Origin: Thermofilaceae archaeon
Lineage (GTDB): Archaea > Thermoproteota > Thermoprotei > Thermofilales > Thermofilaceae
Direction of reading: 5' to 3'
Length of the DNA: 64,000 bases
Assembly: GCA_025057995.1 (NCBI GenBank)
Contig: JANXEW010000001.1
Span: 186,001 to 250,000, forward strand
The position numbers were made by a program, and so were the translations under genes. Below, in pieces: positions 34,370 through 41,522 of the stretch (positions are counted from its first letter, which is position 1; every line of letters begins with the position of its first letter). The notes beneath the pieces were generated by a model. The model did no database searches, was not told where the DNA came from, and saw only the letters and a list, made by a program, of their open reading frames with translations.

Positions 34370-35242
34370 TTACACTTTCACAACTATATCCAACTTTCTC
34401 AGCAATTCTCGGGCGCGTTTCCTTAAAGTTGTCTCAGTAATGCCCGCTACAGAAGCAAACGACATTCTCCCCTTTTTCTCACCGTAAATTATAGAGGAGA
34501 TGTAAAGAGCGGCTGCTGCAACACTTCTAGGAGGTTTCCCGAGTATTACGTGAGCCTCATCTGCGACTCTAATGATCTCAGCTGCAGCGAGTTGAACTCG
34601 CTGGCTTAAACTAAGCTTGTTTGCAATCATTGGGATGTATTTGATAGGGCTGGGAGGTTTTAGTTTCAGTTTACTTCCTAAGTGTTCGAGGAGCTCCATG
34701 TAGCAACGGCGGACTTTGCTTGAGTCAGTCGATGCGAGCTCGCACAACTTTTTCGTAGGGCTGGGTATTTGGAATTCTCTACAGGCTAAGAGAATGCATG
34801 CGGCAGCCATACTAGTTATACCTCCAACCCTTAGAAGATGTGCTTTACAGGCCAATCCGAACAGCCGAAAGGCCTCATCCCTCACTTGCCCAGGGAGCTG
34901 AAGGGCCGCGGTAAGCCTGTTTATCTCTTTCCTCCCGATGTTTAAACTTCTATCCTCCTCGCCGGAGATAGATTCCTGGATTAACGATAGACGGGCGAAC
35001 TCGTGCCTCTTCACAACCCCCAGACTACTTGACTTGCCGATTACGGTAGATAGGGGGGTGAGGTTTCTAGAGGGCTCGGCTCTTGTCCTAGCAAGCTTTT
35101 GTTCTTCGTCGTATGCGCGCCATTCAGGACCACAGTCTATCATCCCCTCTTCTACCACGTACCCGCACTCTACGCACTTTAACTCTCCCGTGTACGTATC
35201 TAGGATTAGTCTGCTTGAACCGCAGTTAGAGCAGTTGTTCAT
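34370..35242 (-). CDS. tfb: Transcription initiation factor B
   Basis: A 290-residue TFB. The N-terminal zinc ribbon has C4-x2-C7 and C23-x2-C26, then the B-reader region (GPEWRAYDEEQ), then two cyclin-like repeats (about 98-185 and 195-285), the second ending in an HTH that reads the BRE (SFASVAGITETTLRKRARELL). It bridges TBP-TATA and RNA polymerase. The ATG overlaps the gar1 stop by 4 bases. The gar1-tfb pair is a conserved archaeal arrangement. Confidence 0.96.
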   Translation of the reverse strand: MNNCSNCGSSRLILDTYTGELKCVECGYVVEEGMIDCGPEWRAYDEEQKLARTRAEPSRNLTPLSTVIGKSSSLGVVKRHEFARLSLIQESISGEEDRSLNIGRKEINRLTAALQLPGQVRDEAFRLFGLACKAHLLRVGGITSMAAACILLACREFQIPSPTKKLCELASTDSSKVRRCYMELLEHLGSKLKLKPPSPIKYIPMIANKLSLSQRVQLAAAEIIRVADEAHVILGKPPRSVAAAALYISSIIYGEKKGRMSFASVAGITETTLRKRARELLRKLDIVVKV

Positions 35243-35499
35243 TTCCCACTCACCCTTACCTTAGACACCTCATGCGTGTAGAGTAACCGGTTAAGCAGGT
35301 ACTCTGGCTGTTTTATCCTCGGCGAGGAAACCTTCACTACAACGTATGGGGAGGACACGGGTCCGATGATATCGTAGACGTAGCCGATTACATTTGCTGT
35401 CGAATCGTAGACTTGAGCTCCTAGCTTCGGCAAGGCCTCTGCTTTAATCAAGAGCTTGCCGTCGCGTGTAATCTTAATCACTTTACCTACAACCAACAT
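35239..35499 (-). CDS. gar1: H/ACA RNP protein GAR1
   Basis: An 86-residue protein matching archaeal GAR1: VGKVIKITRDGKLLIKAE, LPKLGAQVYDST, GYVYDIIGPVSSPYVVVK. GAR1 binds Cbf5 and speeds pseudouridylation guided by H/ACA RNAs. The frame is open further up to 35646, but that would run into the aRF1 gene on the other strand; the ATG at 35499 gives a normal-size protein and has a CTTATAGG box about 27 bases upstream, fitting a leaderless start. It is the first gene of the gar1-tfb-TFE-beta-thpR-cca-kinase operon. Confidence 0.92.
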   Translation of the reverse strand: MLVVGKVIKITRDGKLLIKAEALPKLGAQVYDSTANVIGYVYDIIGPVSSPYVVVKVSSPRIKQPEYLLNRLLYTHEVSKVRVSGK

Positions 35500-35613
35500 A
35501 AGGGCGGAAGAATAGAAGACCCCCCCTATAAGATAGTAATGTTTTGGGAAAATACTTTCGGCGCCACTCTTTAACATAAGTCTTTTAACAGCCGTTAAGG
35601 TGGACGCTTGCAT

Positions 35614-36831
35614 ATGTCTGCGGAGCTGGAGAGGTACAAGCTTCACGAGTTTCTCAACGAGTTGAAAAAGAAAGAGGGGAGAGGTACAGAGCTCATATCG
35701 CTTTACGTACCTGCGGGTAGACCTTTAAGTGAGGTCGCTGAAGTCCTTAGAGGCGAATACTCTGCTGCATCCAACATCAAGGATAGGACCACTAGACATC
35801 ACGTATTAGATGCTCTTACAGTCGTCATGCAGAGATTGAAGCTCTTCAAAACCACGCCCCCCAACGGACTTGTGATCTTCGCAGGTTACGTAGCCGGCTC
35901 TGCGCCGGGGGATGAGAAGCTAGAGGTTCACGTGCTTGAACCTCCTCAAAAGCTTAGGGTGTGGCTGTACCGGTGCGATTCCCGCTTCTACACGGAGATT
36001 TTAGAAGACATGATAGCAGTGAAGGACGCTTATGGTCTGCTAGTTCTAGACGCTGGTGAAGCTGCGTTCGGAATTTTGAAGGGTAGGAGTCTCGAGATAG
36101 TTAAGGAAATCGAGTCAGGTGTGCCAAGAAAGCACAGGGCTGGAGGGCAGTCTGCCAGAAGGTTTGAACGTATAGTTGAGCAGCTTACCCACGAGTTTTA
36201 TAAAAGGGTTGGTGAGTACGCGAACAAAATTTTCTTAGAGCATCAGGACCTTAAGGGTATACTGGTCGGGGGTCCGGGTCCAGCGAAGGAGGATTTCTTG
36301 AAGGGGGATTATCTACATTATCAGTTGAAAGAGAAAGTCCTAGGGGTTTTTGATGTCGGTTACGCTGGTGAAGCTGGAATTTACGAGCTTGTTAATAGGG
36401 CTGAAGAGCTGTTGAGAGACGTTCAATACGTTAAGGAGAGGGAAGCCGTTAACGAGCTGCTTTACAACGTGTCCAGGGATACGGGTCACGCGGTTTACGG
36501 CGAAGCTGAAGTTAGGAGAGCTTTGGAGATGAAGGCTGTGAAAACATTGTTGTTATCAGAGAGATTGGATTTAGTTCGGGTCAGCTACGAGTGCAAGTCC
36601 TGCGGCTACGAGGGACGGGTTACAGTGAACAAGGGGAGGGGGGTAGCGTGTGAGAAGTGCGGCTCCCAGGATCTATTGGTAATCCAGGAGTTACCCCTGA
36701 TAGATGAATTGGGGAAACTCGCTGAGGAAGGGGGTGCTGAGTTAGTGTTAGTCTCAACTGACACAGGGGAAGGGAAAGAGTTCCTAAGGATATTTGGCGG
36801 CATAGCAGCGGTGCTCAGGTATCAGATTTAG
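35614..36831 (+). CDS. prf1: Peptide chain release factor aRF1
   Basis: A 405-residue class I release factor reading all three stops. Domain 1 carries the NIKS-type stop-recognition loop, here N54-I-K-D57. Domain 2 has the G177-G-Q179 peptidyl-tRNA hydrolysis loop in RAGGQSARRFERI. Domain 3 includes a C4 zinc minidomain (CKSCGYEG, CEKCGS). A TTG at 35608 in the same frame is an alternative, but the ATG at 35614 has AAGGTGGA 9 bases before it and a CTTTTAA box about 27 bases before it. The gene diverges from gar1. Confidence 0.95.
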   Translation: MSAELERYKLHEFLNELKKKEGRGTELISLYVPAGRPLSEVAEVLRGEYSAASNIKDRTTRHHVLDALTVVMQRLKLFKTTPPNGLVIFAGYVAGSAPGDEKLEVHVLEPPQKLRVWLYRCDSRFYTEILEDMIAVKDAYGLLVLDAGEAAFGILKGRSLEIVKEIESGVPRKHRAGGQSARRFERIVEQLTHEFYKRVGEYANKIFLEHQDLKGILVGGPGPAKEDFLKGDYLHYQLKEKVLGVFDVGYAGEAGIYELVNRAEELLRDVQYVKEREAVNELLYNVSRDTGHAVYGEAEVRRALEMKAVKTLLLSERLDLVRVSYECKSCGYEGRVTVNKGRGVACEKCGSQDLLVIQELPLIDELGKLAEEGGAELVLVSTDTGEGKEFLRIFGGIAAVLRYQI

Positions 36832-36833
36832 GT

Positions 36834-36863
36834 CTGTTACACCTGAAACCCTTTTTTGTAACA
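36834..36863 (+). terminator. Inverted repeat with T-run after aRF1
   Basis: CTGTTACA and TGTAACA flank a short spacer that contains TTTTTT (about 36851-36856). Archaeal termination mainly needs a T-run on the non-template strand; the dyad is a bonus. The position just after the aRF1 stop fits a terminator. Confidence 0.4.
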
Positions 36864-36947
36864 CGATATCTAGTTTTAATAAGTTCTTTCATAGAAGTTA
36901 AATTCTAATTCGGGTTGTACCATCTACAAGTTAACGGGGGTTCTACA

Positions 36948-37589
36948 GTGAAGAAGAAAGACCTAGAAAGGGTCTTGGCAAAGATTCCTCCGCATCCAAA
37001 GCCTAAGCTTGAGCTTGAACAGTACACGACTCCGCCGCACGTGGCTTCTCGCCTCCTTTGGATTGCAACTGTAACTTATGAAGATTTACCAGGTGAGTTG
37101 GTCCTAGATTTAGGGGCGGGAACCGGTAGGCTTGGTCTGGGGGCTGCTCTTCTCGGTTCCACCCGTGTAGTGCTAGTAGACGTAGATAGAGAAGCTCTAA
37201 AGCTTGCTTTGAAATCTGCGAGAGGTCTAGGTGTGGACGCTAAAATCGATGCTGTCTGCTGCGATGTAAGAAAACTTGTTCTCTCTAGAGAGGCTGTATG
37301 CGTCCTGCAAAACCCCCCCTTCGGCGTGCATAGGAGAGGCGCCGACGTGGAGTTCCTTCGCTCAGCGTTAAGGCTTTCAAGGGTAGTTTACAGTATCCAT
37401 AAAATCAGCGCCGTGGATTACGTTTCCCAAATTTGTGAGGAGTGGGGAGCAAAAACCCTAATGCTTTTTGAGGAAACAATTCGCCTCCCCCCAACAATGC
37501 CGCACCATGAGAGAAGGGAGCATAAAGTAAAGATCGCCGTGCTTCGAGCAGCTAGGACCGGTGGACACTATAGAGCGGCAGGTTTTTGA
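36948..37589 (+). CDS. METTL5-like N6-adenine RNA methyltransferase
   Basis: A 213-residue SAM-dependent methyltransferase. The SAM-binding motif is LVLDLGAGTGRLGLGAALLG, the acidic loop is VLVDVDREAL, and the catalytic motif is NPPFGVHRRGADVEFL, as in METTL5 and its archaeal relatives that methylate an rRNA adenine. The N-terminus LEQYTTPPHVASRLLW is diagnostic. The frame is open from TTG 36915; GTG 36948 is preferred because GGGGG lies 8 bases upstream and the family starts at KKKDLE. It is followed after 21 bases by csl4. Confidence 0.85.
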   Translation: MKKKDLERVLAKIPPHPKPKLELEQYTTPPHVASRLLWIATVTYEDLPGELVLDLGAGTGRLGLGAALLGSTRVVLVDVDREALKLALKSARGLGVDAKIDAVCCDVRKLVLSREAVCVLQNPPFGVHRRGADVEFLRSALRLSRVVYSIHKISAVDYVSQICEEWGAKTLMLFEETIRLPPTMPHHERREHKVKIAVLRAARTGGHYRAAGF

Positions 37590-37610
37590 CTACCATGCTA
37601 AAGTAGCAGC

Positions 37611-38168
37611 GTGATTGAAGAGAACTTTGTAGTTCCAGGAGACATGTTGGGAGTAATCGAGGAGTTCATACCCTCCGACAACACCTATACTCATTCCGGA
37701 GCTGTAAGAGCTAAAATCGTGGGTAGACCTGATGTCGATATCAACAAGCACGAAGCTAGTGTCGTGCGAGCTAAGGAAGTACCTGTCCCTAGGGAAGGTG
37801 ACGTCGTTCAAGCTGTTGTAACTTTAGTTAGAGATGCTGTAGTGCACGTGGACATATTCTACAACGAGACTAGGAGAACAGCTTACGCAATACCGTTCAG
37901 GGGGGTGATCCATATATCCGAGGCTAGCAACGAGAGGTTGAGAAGCTTTTACGACATTTTCGGTTACGGCGACGTCGTAAGAGCTAGAGTTTTAACGGGT
38001 AAACCGCCTTACATGCTTTCAACGCGTGGTCCCGATTACGGGCTTATCGTAGCTCGCTGTCCGCGTTGTATGGCTCTCTTAAAAAAGAAAGGTCTCTGGC
38101 TATATTGTTCAAACTGTAGGAAGACCTTTAGGAAGAGGAAAGTTTCAAGGCTGTACATGATGAGATGA
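37611..38168 (+). CDS. csl4: Exosome RNA-binding subunit Csl4
   Basis: A 185-residue cap protein of the archaeal exosome. The N-terminal domain (FVVPGDMLGVIEEFIPSDNTY), the S1 domain (VVQAVVTLVRDAVVHVDIF to ARVLT, about 62-130) and the C-terminal zinc ribbon (CPRCMALL, LYCSNCRKTF) are all present in order. Csl4 recruits substrates to the Rrp41/Rrp42 core and contacts DnaG. It starts at GTG. The order Csl4-DUF2067-Rpo11 recurs in Thermoproteota. Confidence 0.93.
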   Translation: MIEENFVVPGDMLGVIEEFIPSDNTYTHSGAVRAKIVGRPDVDINKHEASVVRAKEVPVPREGDVVQAVVTLVRDAVVHVDIFYNETRRTAYAIPFRGVIHISEASNERLRSFYDIFGYGDVVRARVLTGKPPYMLSTRGPDYGLIVARCPRCMALLKKKGLWLYCSNCRKTFRKRKVSRLYMMR

Positions 38169-38174
38169 GAAGAG

Positions 38175-38792
38175 ATGGTGAAAGAGGTTAAGAAACGGGT
38201 CGTTACTATAAAGTTTAGTTCATCTACAGAAGCGTTGGATTTCCTGGTCTTTGCCTTATCCTCGTTAAAGAATGTTACGGGAGAGCAAGTTGGAAGTAAG
38301 GTAAAGCTCGTATTAATATCTTCTTCAGATGAACCTGATGACGATTACCACAAGATAATATCCATAGTGAGACAGTGGGGAGCGTCGAGGCAATACCCAA
38401 GGGCTGGATTGTATAGGCACAGCTTAGGGCTTCTCTTATCAACCGCAAATTTGGTCGTAGGGATTCCAGTGGAGGCGGTAGCTGAGCTCCTCGCATTGAA
38501 GGGTTTTAAGGCTCAACTAGAGGGAGGGAATATAGTTACGAACGCCGACTTTAAGCTTGTAGTTAAGGTAGCAGAAGTCTTTGCTGAGAAGTATGCTAGA
38601 GCCCTACAGTTGGAGTCAACCCCCCAAGTGAAAAGGTTAGTGGCTCTATACGCAGCAACTTACGAATGCACGATAGACCAAGCTGTAGATGAGCTTAAGC
38701 GTAGGGGGTTGGTTAAGGAGGAAGAAAACACGAGAAGGTTAGTATTGACGGCTAGTTACTCCGAATGCTTGGAGGCGGTGAAGAGGCGTTAG
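38175..38792 (+). CDS. DUF2067-like archaeal protein
   Basis: A 205-residue soluble protein beginning VKKRVVTIKFSSSTEALDFL, with conserved-looking segments HSLGLLLSTANLVVGIPVEAV and STPQVKRLVALYAATYECTIDQAVDEL. It resembles the DUF2067 family found next to csl4 and rpo11 in Thermoproteota; no function is known. Six bases separate it from csl4, so it is in that operon. A role in RNA processing or transcription is suggested only by context. Confidence 0.65.
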   Translation: MVKEVKKRVVTIKFSSSTEALDFLVFALSSLKNVTGEQVGSKVKLVLISSSDEPDDDYHKIISIVRQWGASRQYPRAGLYRHSLGLLLSTANLVVGIPVEAVAELLALKGFKAQLEGGNIVTNADFKLVVKVAEVFAEKYARALQLESTPQVKRLVALYAATYECTIDQAVDELKRRGLVKEEENTRRLVLTASYSECLEAVKRR

Positions 38793-38873
38793 GCACGTGA
38801 GTTTGGGTAAAAGTCTGTTCTAGCGACTGTTAACCCCCGCTACATTTTTTAGTGGTTTCTGAGCGAGGACTGC

Positions 38874-39167
38874 GTGAGCGATAAGCTAGAGCTGATTGTA
38901 GTCCGCGACGAAATAAACAAGCTTACACTCAGGATAAAGGGTGAAGATCACACGTTGCTTAATCTGCTTGTAGAAGAGCTTAACAAGGATGCCAACGTAA
39001 CATTCGCTGCCTACAGGTTAGAACACCCTCTCACTGGAGAGTATACTCTAACTATTTTTACGGACGGTAATAAGAAGCCAGTAGACGCGCTTATGGAAGC
39101 AGTAGAGCGTGTGAAGGGAACTTTCCAAGAGCTCCTGAGGCAATGGAGGAACATAAAGGAGCGTTAG
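38874..39167 (+). CDS. rpo11: RNA polymerase subunit Rpo11 (RpoL)
   Basis: A 97-residue RPB11/RpoL homologue with the alpha-motif region KLTLRIKGEDHTLLNLLVEELNK and the C-terminal PVDALMEAVERVKGTFQELLRQW helix that pairs with Rpo3 during assembly. It starts at GTG; an A/T box (CATTTTTTAG, about 38842-38851) lies about 25 bases upstream. The next gene starts at the base after its stop, so they are co-transcribed. Confidence 0.94.
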   Translation: MSDKLELIVVRDEINKLTLRIKGEDHTLLNLLVEELNKDANVTFAAYRLEHPLTGEYTLTIFTDGNKKPVDALMEAVERVKGTFQELLRQWRNIKER

Positions 39168-39533
39168 ATGTCTGAACGAGTAGTAGGCTCTCCCAAGGAA
39201 TTAGCTAAGCTTGGCGATGCATTAATTAATTTCATCGCATCGGCGGCGTTAACGGTTAGCCAGGGGTACCCGGTCGGCTTAAAGGTTCCCGACAAGCTCC
39301 TTAGAGATGTGGCGAAGCGTGCGGGGATCAACAGGCGTGGATCACTGAAATCAGAAGATCTATTTGAAGCGTTAGTAGCTTACGCGTGGCTTAAGGGAGT
39401 GAGCACGGAGGAGATGTTGAAATTCGTGTTAAAAGGTCTTCGTAAAGGGGATTTGGGTGATGGGCTTTATTCTCTTCTAAAACACTTACTTGAGACAGCT
39501 GGGGATCTCTTCGAAGCGGTTCAACAGGTGTAG
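39168..39533 (+). CDS. Small RNase III-like protein (archaeal)
   Basis: A 121-residue all-helical protein. LAKLGDALINFIASAALT near the N-terminus recalls the LGDA helix of RNase III, and FEALVAYAWLKGVST the second acidic helix; VGLKVPDKLLRDVAKRAG lies between. It resembles the short archaeal family described as Ribonuclease III-like (about 120 residues, no double-stranded-RNA-binding domain). Catalytic metal residues are not all obvious, so activity is uncertain. It abuts rpo11 with no gap and overlaps nothing; a NUDIX gene follows after 4 bases. Confidence 0.6.
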   Translation: MSERVVGSPKELAKLGDALINFIASAALTVSQGYPVGLKVPDKLLRDVAKRAGINRRGSLKSEDLFEALVAYAWLKGVSTEEMLKFVLKGLRKGDLGDGLYSLLKHLLETAGDLFEAVQQV

Positions 39534-39537
39534 GCGA

Positions 39538-40005
39538 ATGACTACGCGTGCCGTACTCTGCTTCCTACTTTATAAGGAGAGCATACTACTGATAAGAAAG
39601 AAAAGGGGTTTTGGAGCTGGTAAAATAAACGGGGTGGGAGGAAGAGTTGAGCGCGGGGAAAGTCTCGAGTCGGCTGTGGTAAGAGAAGTTCAAGAGGAGA
39701 TCGGGGTAAAGGTCTCATCGTTGAGGCCGGCAGGCACGTTAAAGTTCTACTCTTCTTCCTCGGAACCTGACTGGATCGTTCACGTCTTCCTCTCAAACCA
39801 TTTCGAGGGTCAACCTACGTCGAGCGACGAAGCCGAGCCTCACTGGTATCATATGGATGCCTTGCCCTACGAGGATATGTGGGAGGACGATAGGATTTGG
39901 CTGCCTTACGTTTTAAAGGGTTGGACTGTTGAAGGAGAGTTCTGGTTCGATGAAGGATATAAACGGCTTCTGCGTTGGGCGTTAACTGCGCGATTTAATG
40001 TCTAA
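39538..40005 (+). CDS. NUDIX hydrolase, MTH1/8-oxo-dGTPase-like
   Basis: A 155-residue NUDIX enzyme with the box G-x5-E-x7-REVQEEIG (GRVERGESLESAVVREVQEEIGV, about residues 36-58). KKRGFGAGKINGVGG before the box and EPHWYHMDALPYEDMWEDD after it are typical of MTH1-like 8-oxo-dGTP diphosphatases, which clean the nucleotide pool. The ATG at 39538 is chosen because the family starts at this point, although the frame opens at 39490. Its end overlaps the convergent gene by 11 bases. Confidence 0.85.
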   Translation: MTTRAVLCFLLYKESILLIRKKRGFGAGKINGVGGRVERGESLESAVVREVQEEIGVKVSSLRPAGTLKFYSSSSEPDWIVHVFLSNHFEGQPTSSDEAEPHWYHMDALPYEDMWEDDRIWLPYVLKGWTVEGEFWFDEGYKRLLRWALTARFNV

Positions 40006-40285
40006 TCTTAGCATACTTTAGTAAGTCTTCCAGTGTTGTAAAAGTCTTCTGTTCGCCTTCTTCGACGATTATGGATTCAACGGGAAGAGATGAGAGTACA
40101 TCCTGGGGAGACCGTGAGCCGAAAGCTGTTGTCCAAGCTATTACCCTTCCCGAAGGGTCTAGGGCCTCGACGTACCGGCTTATGCTAACCATATAACGAT
40201 ACCCCTTGAACTTTACTTTTACCCGCCTTGAGCCGGCCCTAGCCCATAGCACAATCTCTTCTAACTCCTTCTGGCTAATCCTCAC
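39995..40285 (-). CDS. Hypothetical protein, same strand as rpo8
   Basis: A 96-residue protein of mixed alpha/beta pattern (VKVKFKGYRYMVSISRYVEAL, GRVIAWTTAF, QKTFTTLEDLLKYAK). No known motif was recognised. It lies 32 bases downstream of the probable Rpo8 gene on the same strand and may be co-transcribed with it. Confidence 0.5.
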   Translation of the reverse strand: MRISQKELEEIVLWARAGSRRVKVKFKGYRYMVSISRYVEALDPSGRVIAWTTAFGSRSPQDVLSSLPVESIIVEEGEQKTFTTLEDLLKYAKIRH

Positions 40286-40317
40286 AACAACTCCGTATCG
40301 TAACCCCTTTAAAACAG

Positions 40318-40653
40318 TTAACGAGCCCTACGTAGTTTTAAATAAATATTTCTCGGGGTCGCGACGCCGGTTTCCTTAAGTGTGCACAGGAGACCTCCGC
40401 AACTATATGTGACTTCCCCTTCTCTAGCCTTGAGAAGTTGTCCAGAAAGGGCTATCTCCCAATCACTCAAGTCACCGACCTCAGGTGAAGCTTCCAGTTC
40501 GACTTCGTCGTTGATAGAAGGCCTCCATCCGATGCTCTCAAGGATTTTTTCCGGCAACTCCAAGCTGGCTTCTTCCCCCTTCTCCCCTCTCATCTTCAGC
40601 ATCAAAACTTTAGCGTAGTCATATTTATGAACTGATACTAGCTTCAACTTCAC
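40318..40653 (-). CDS. rpo8: Probable RNA polymerase subunit Rpo8 (RpoG)
   Basis: A 111-residue protein whose pattern follows RPB8: an N-terminal strand pair, LELPEKILESIG with GD-like INDEVELEAS, then D64-W65-x-IALSG and the hallmark G86-G-L-L segment in VTYSCGGLLCTL, ending IYLKLRR. RPB8 orthologues (RpoG) are known in hyperthermophilic Crenarchaeota and Korarchaeota, not in most Euryarchaeota. Compared with eukaryotic RPB8 it lacks the large omega loop, as expected in archaea. The sequence is divergent, so this is a motif-based call. Its closeness to the Rpo11 operon fits. Confidence 0.62.
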   Translation of the reverse strand: MKLKLVSVHKYDYAKVLMLKMRGEKGEEASLELPEKILESIGWRPSINDEVELEASPEVGDLSDWEIALSGQLLKAREGEVTYSCGGLLCTLKETGVATPRNIYLKLRRAR

Positions 40654-41081
40654 AAGGGCTCTTCACTCGTTCTCTTTTATTTATTCCCTTAACAAGCGTT
40701 ATACGAATGCATCTCCCTTTCCATGTTTCCTTTACTCCCCTTCAAGTATCGCTCCTCCCCATGTCTAAGTTTAGTGTTCGGAATTGCCTTATTGTCTAAC
40801 CAGACTGATCCAGTGAGTTCTATTGTTTTGCCGCCGATGATGCTAGATTCGGAAGCGTGAAAATGCCGCTAGAGTAAGGAGCAGATACGCGGCGAGATGT
40901 TAGGGTAGGGGTTAAAGGGCCTTAGTGATTAAAAGCGAACACATAGAAGGCTCTTACGGAAACTCGAGCTTTCTCGAAGTTCGATAGTCGTTTTGAGAGG
41001 GGTTCAGCCTTTTTTTAATCTTGTTGAACGATGTAGCAAAGTTATTAAAAGTATCTTAGATGACCAAGGCGGTGGAAATCT
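40654..41081. other. Long gap without a recognised gene
   Basis: No protein or tRNA is seen. The stretch contains a GATGATG at about 40836-40842 without matching D boxes, a small hairpin with TCGAG/CTCGA arms near 40964-40978, and GTTCA/TGAAC arms (about 41002-41029) around a T7 run. GTTATTAAAAG at about 41041-41051 is the likely TATA region for the Sm-like gene. An unannotated RNA gene is possible. Confidence 0.3.
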
Positions 41082-41522
41082 GTGAGCTTCGTCGATGCAG
41101 CCTTTAGAAGGTTTAACGCGGAACTAAGTTCGTTGCTCGACAAACACATAACTGTTAGAACAGTGAGTGGGCAGGTATTTGACGGCACTCTACTCGGCTA
41201 CGAGACTTCAAGGTATAGTATCGTACTCAAAGACGCTAGAGGACCGAGCGGAGACATCTACCCGAGATTGATAATATACGGTCACTCAATAGCAGAGATC
41301 ATGTTGACGGAACCGCCGCTTGACATGGAAGAGTTAGCTAAGAGACTGGAAGAAGTGTTCCCAAAGATGGTCAAGTTTATGCCTGACGCTAGGGTGATAA
41401 CTATCATGGATAGGATCAGGGTTACTGAGAAAGGAGTAGAAGGAACTGGACCCGTAGCCGAGAGGGTAAAGGTCATCTACGAAAGGTTCGTTGAAGAGTG
41501 GAGGTCTAGGCATAGGACATGA
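41082..41522 (+). CDS. Sm-like archaeal protein (SmAP3-type)
   Basis: A 146-residue Lsm protein. The Sm1 motif is HITVRTVSGQVFDGTLLGYETSRYSIVLKDA (residues about 20-50) and Sm2 is IYPRLIIYGHSIAEIML (about 59-75). The extra C-terminal domain of about 65 residues (LEEVFPKMVKFMPDARVITIMDRIRVTE) marks the SmAP3 class, which forms stacked rings binding RNA. It starts at GTG. It overlaps tgtA by 4 bases (ATGA), so a tRNA- or RNA-linked function is likely. Confidence 0.85.
   Translation: MSFVDAAFRRFNAELSSLLDKHITVRTVSGQVFDGTLLGYETSRYSIVLKDARGPSGDIYPRLIIYGHSIAEIMLTEPPLDMEELAKRLEEVFPKMVKFMPDARVITIMDRIRVTEKGVEGTGPVAERVKVIYERFVEEWRSRHRT

Noticed and set aside
35239-35646. 135-codon version of GAR1
   Set aside because: It would overlap the aRF1 start, and the first 49 residues have no family match; the ATG at 35499 with its TATA box is preferred.
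40836-40842. GATGATG as a C box of another sRNA
   Set aside because: No D, D' or C' boxes at suitable distance were found.
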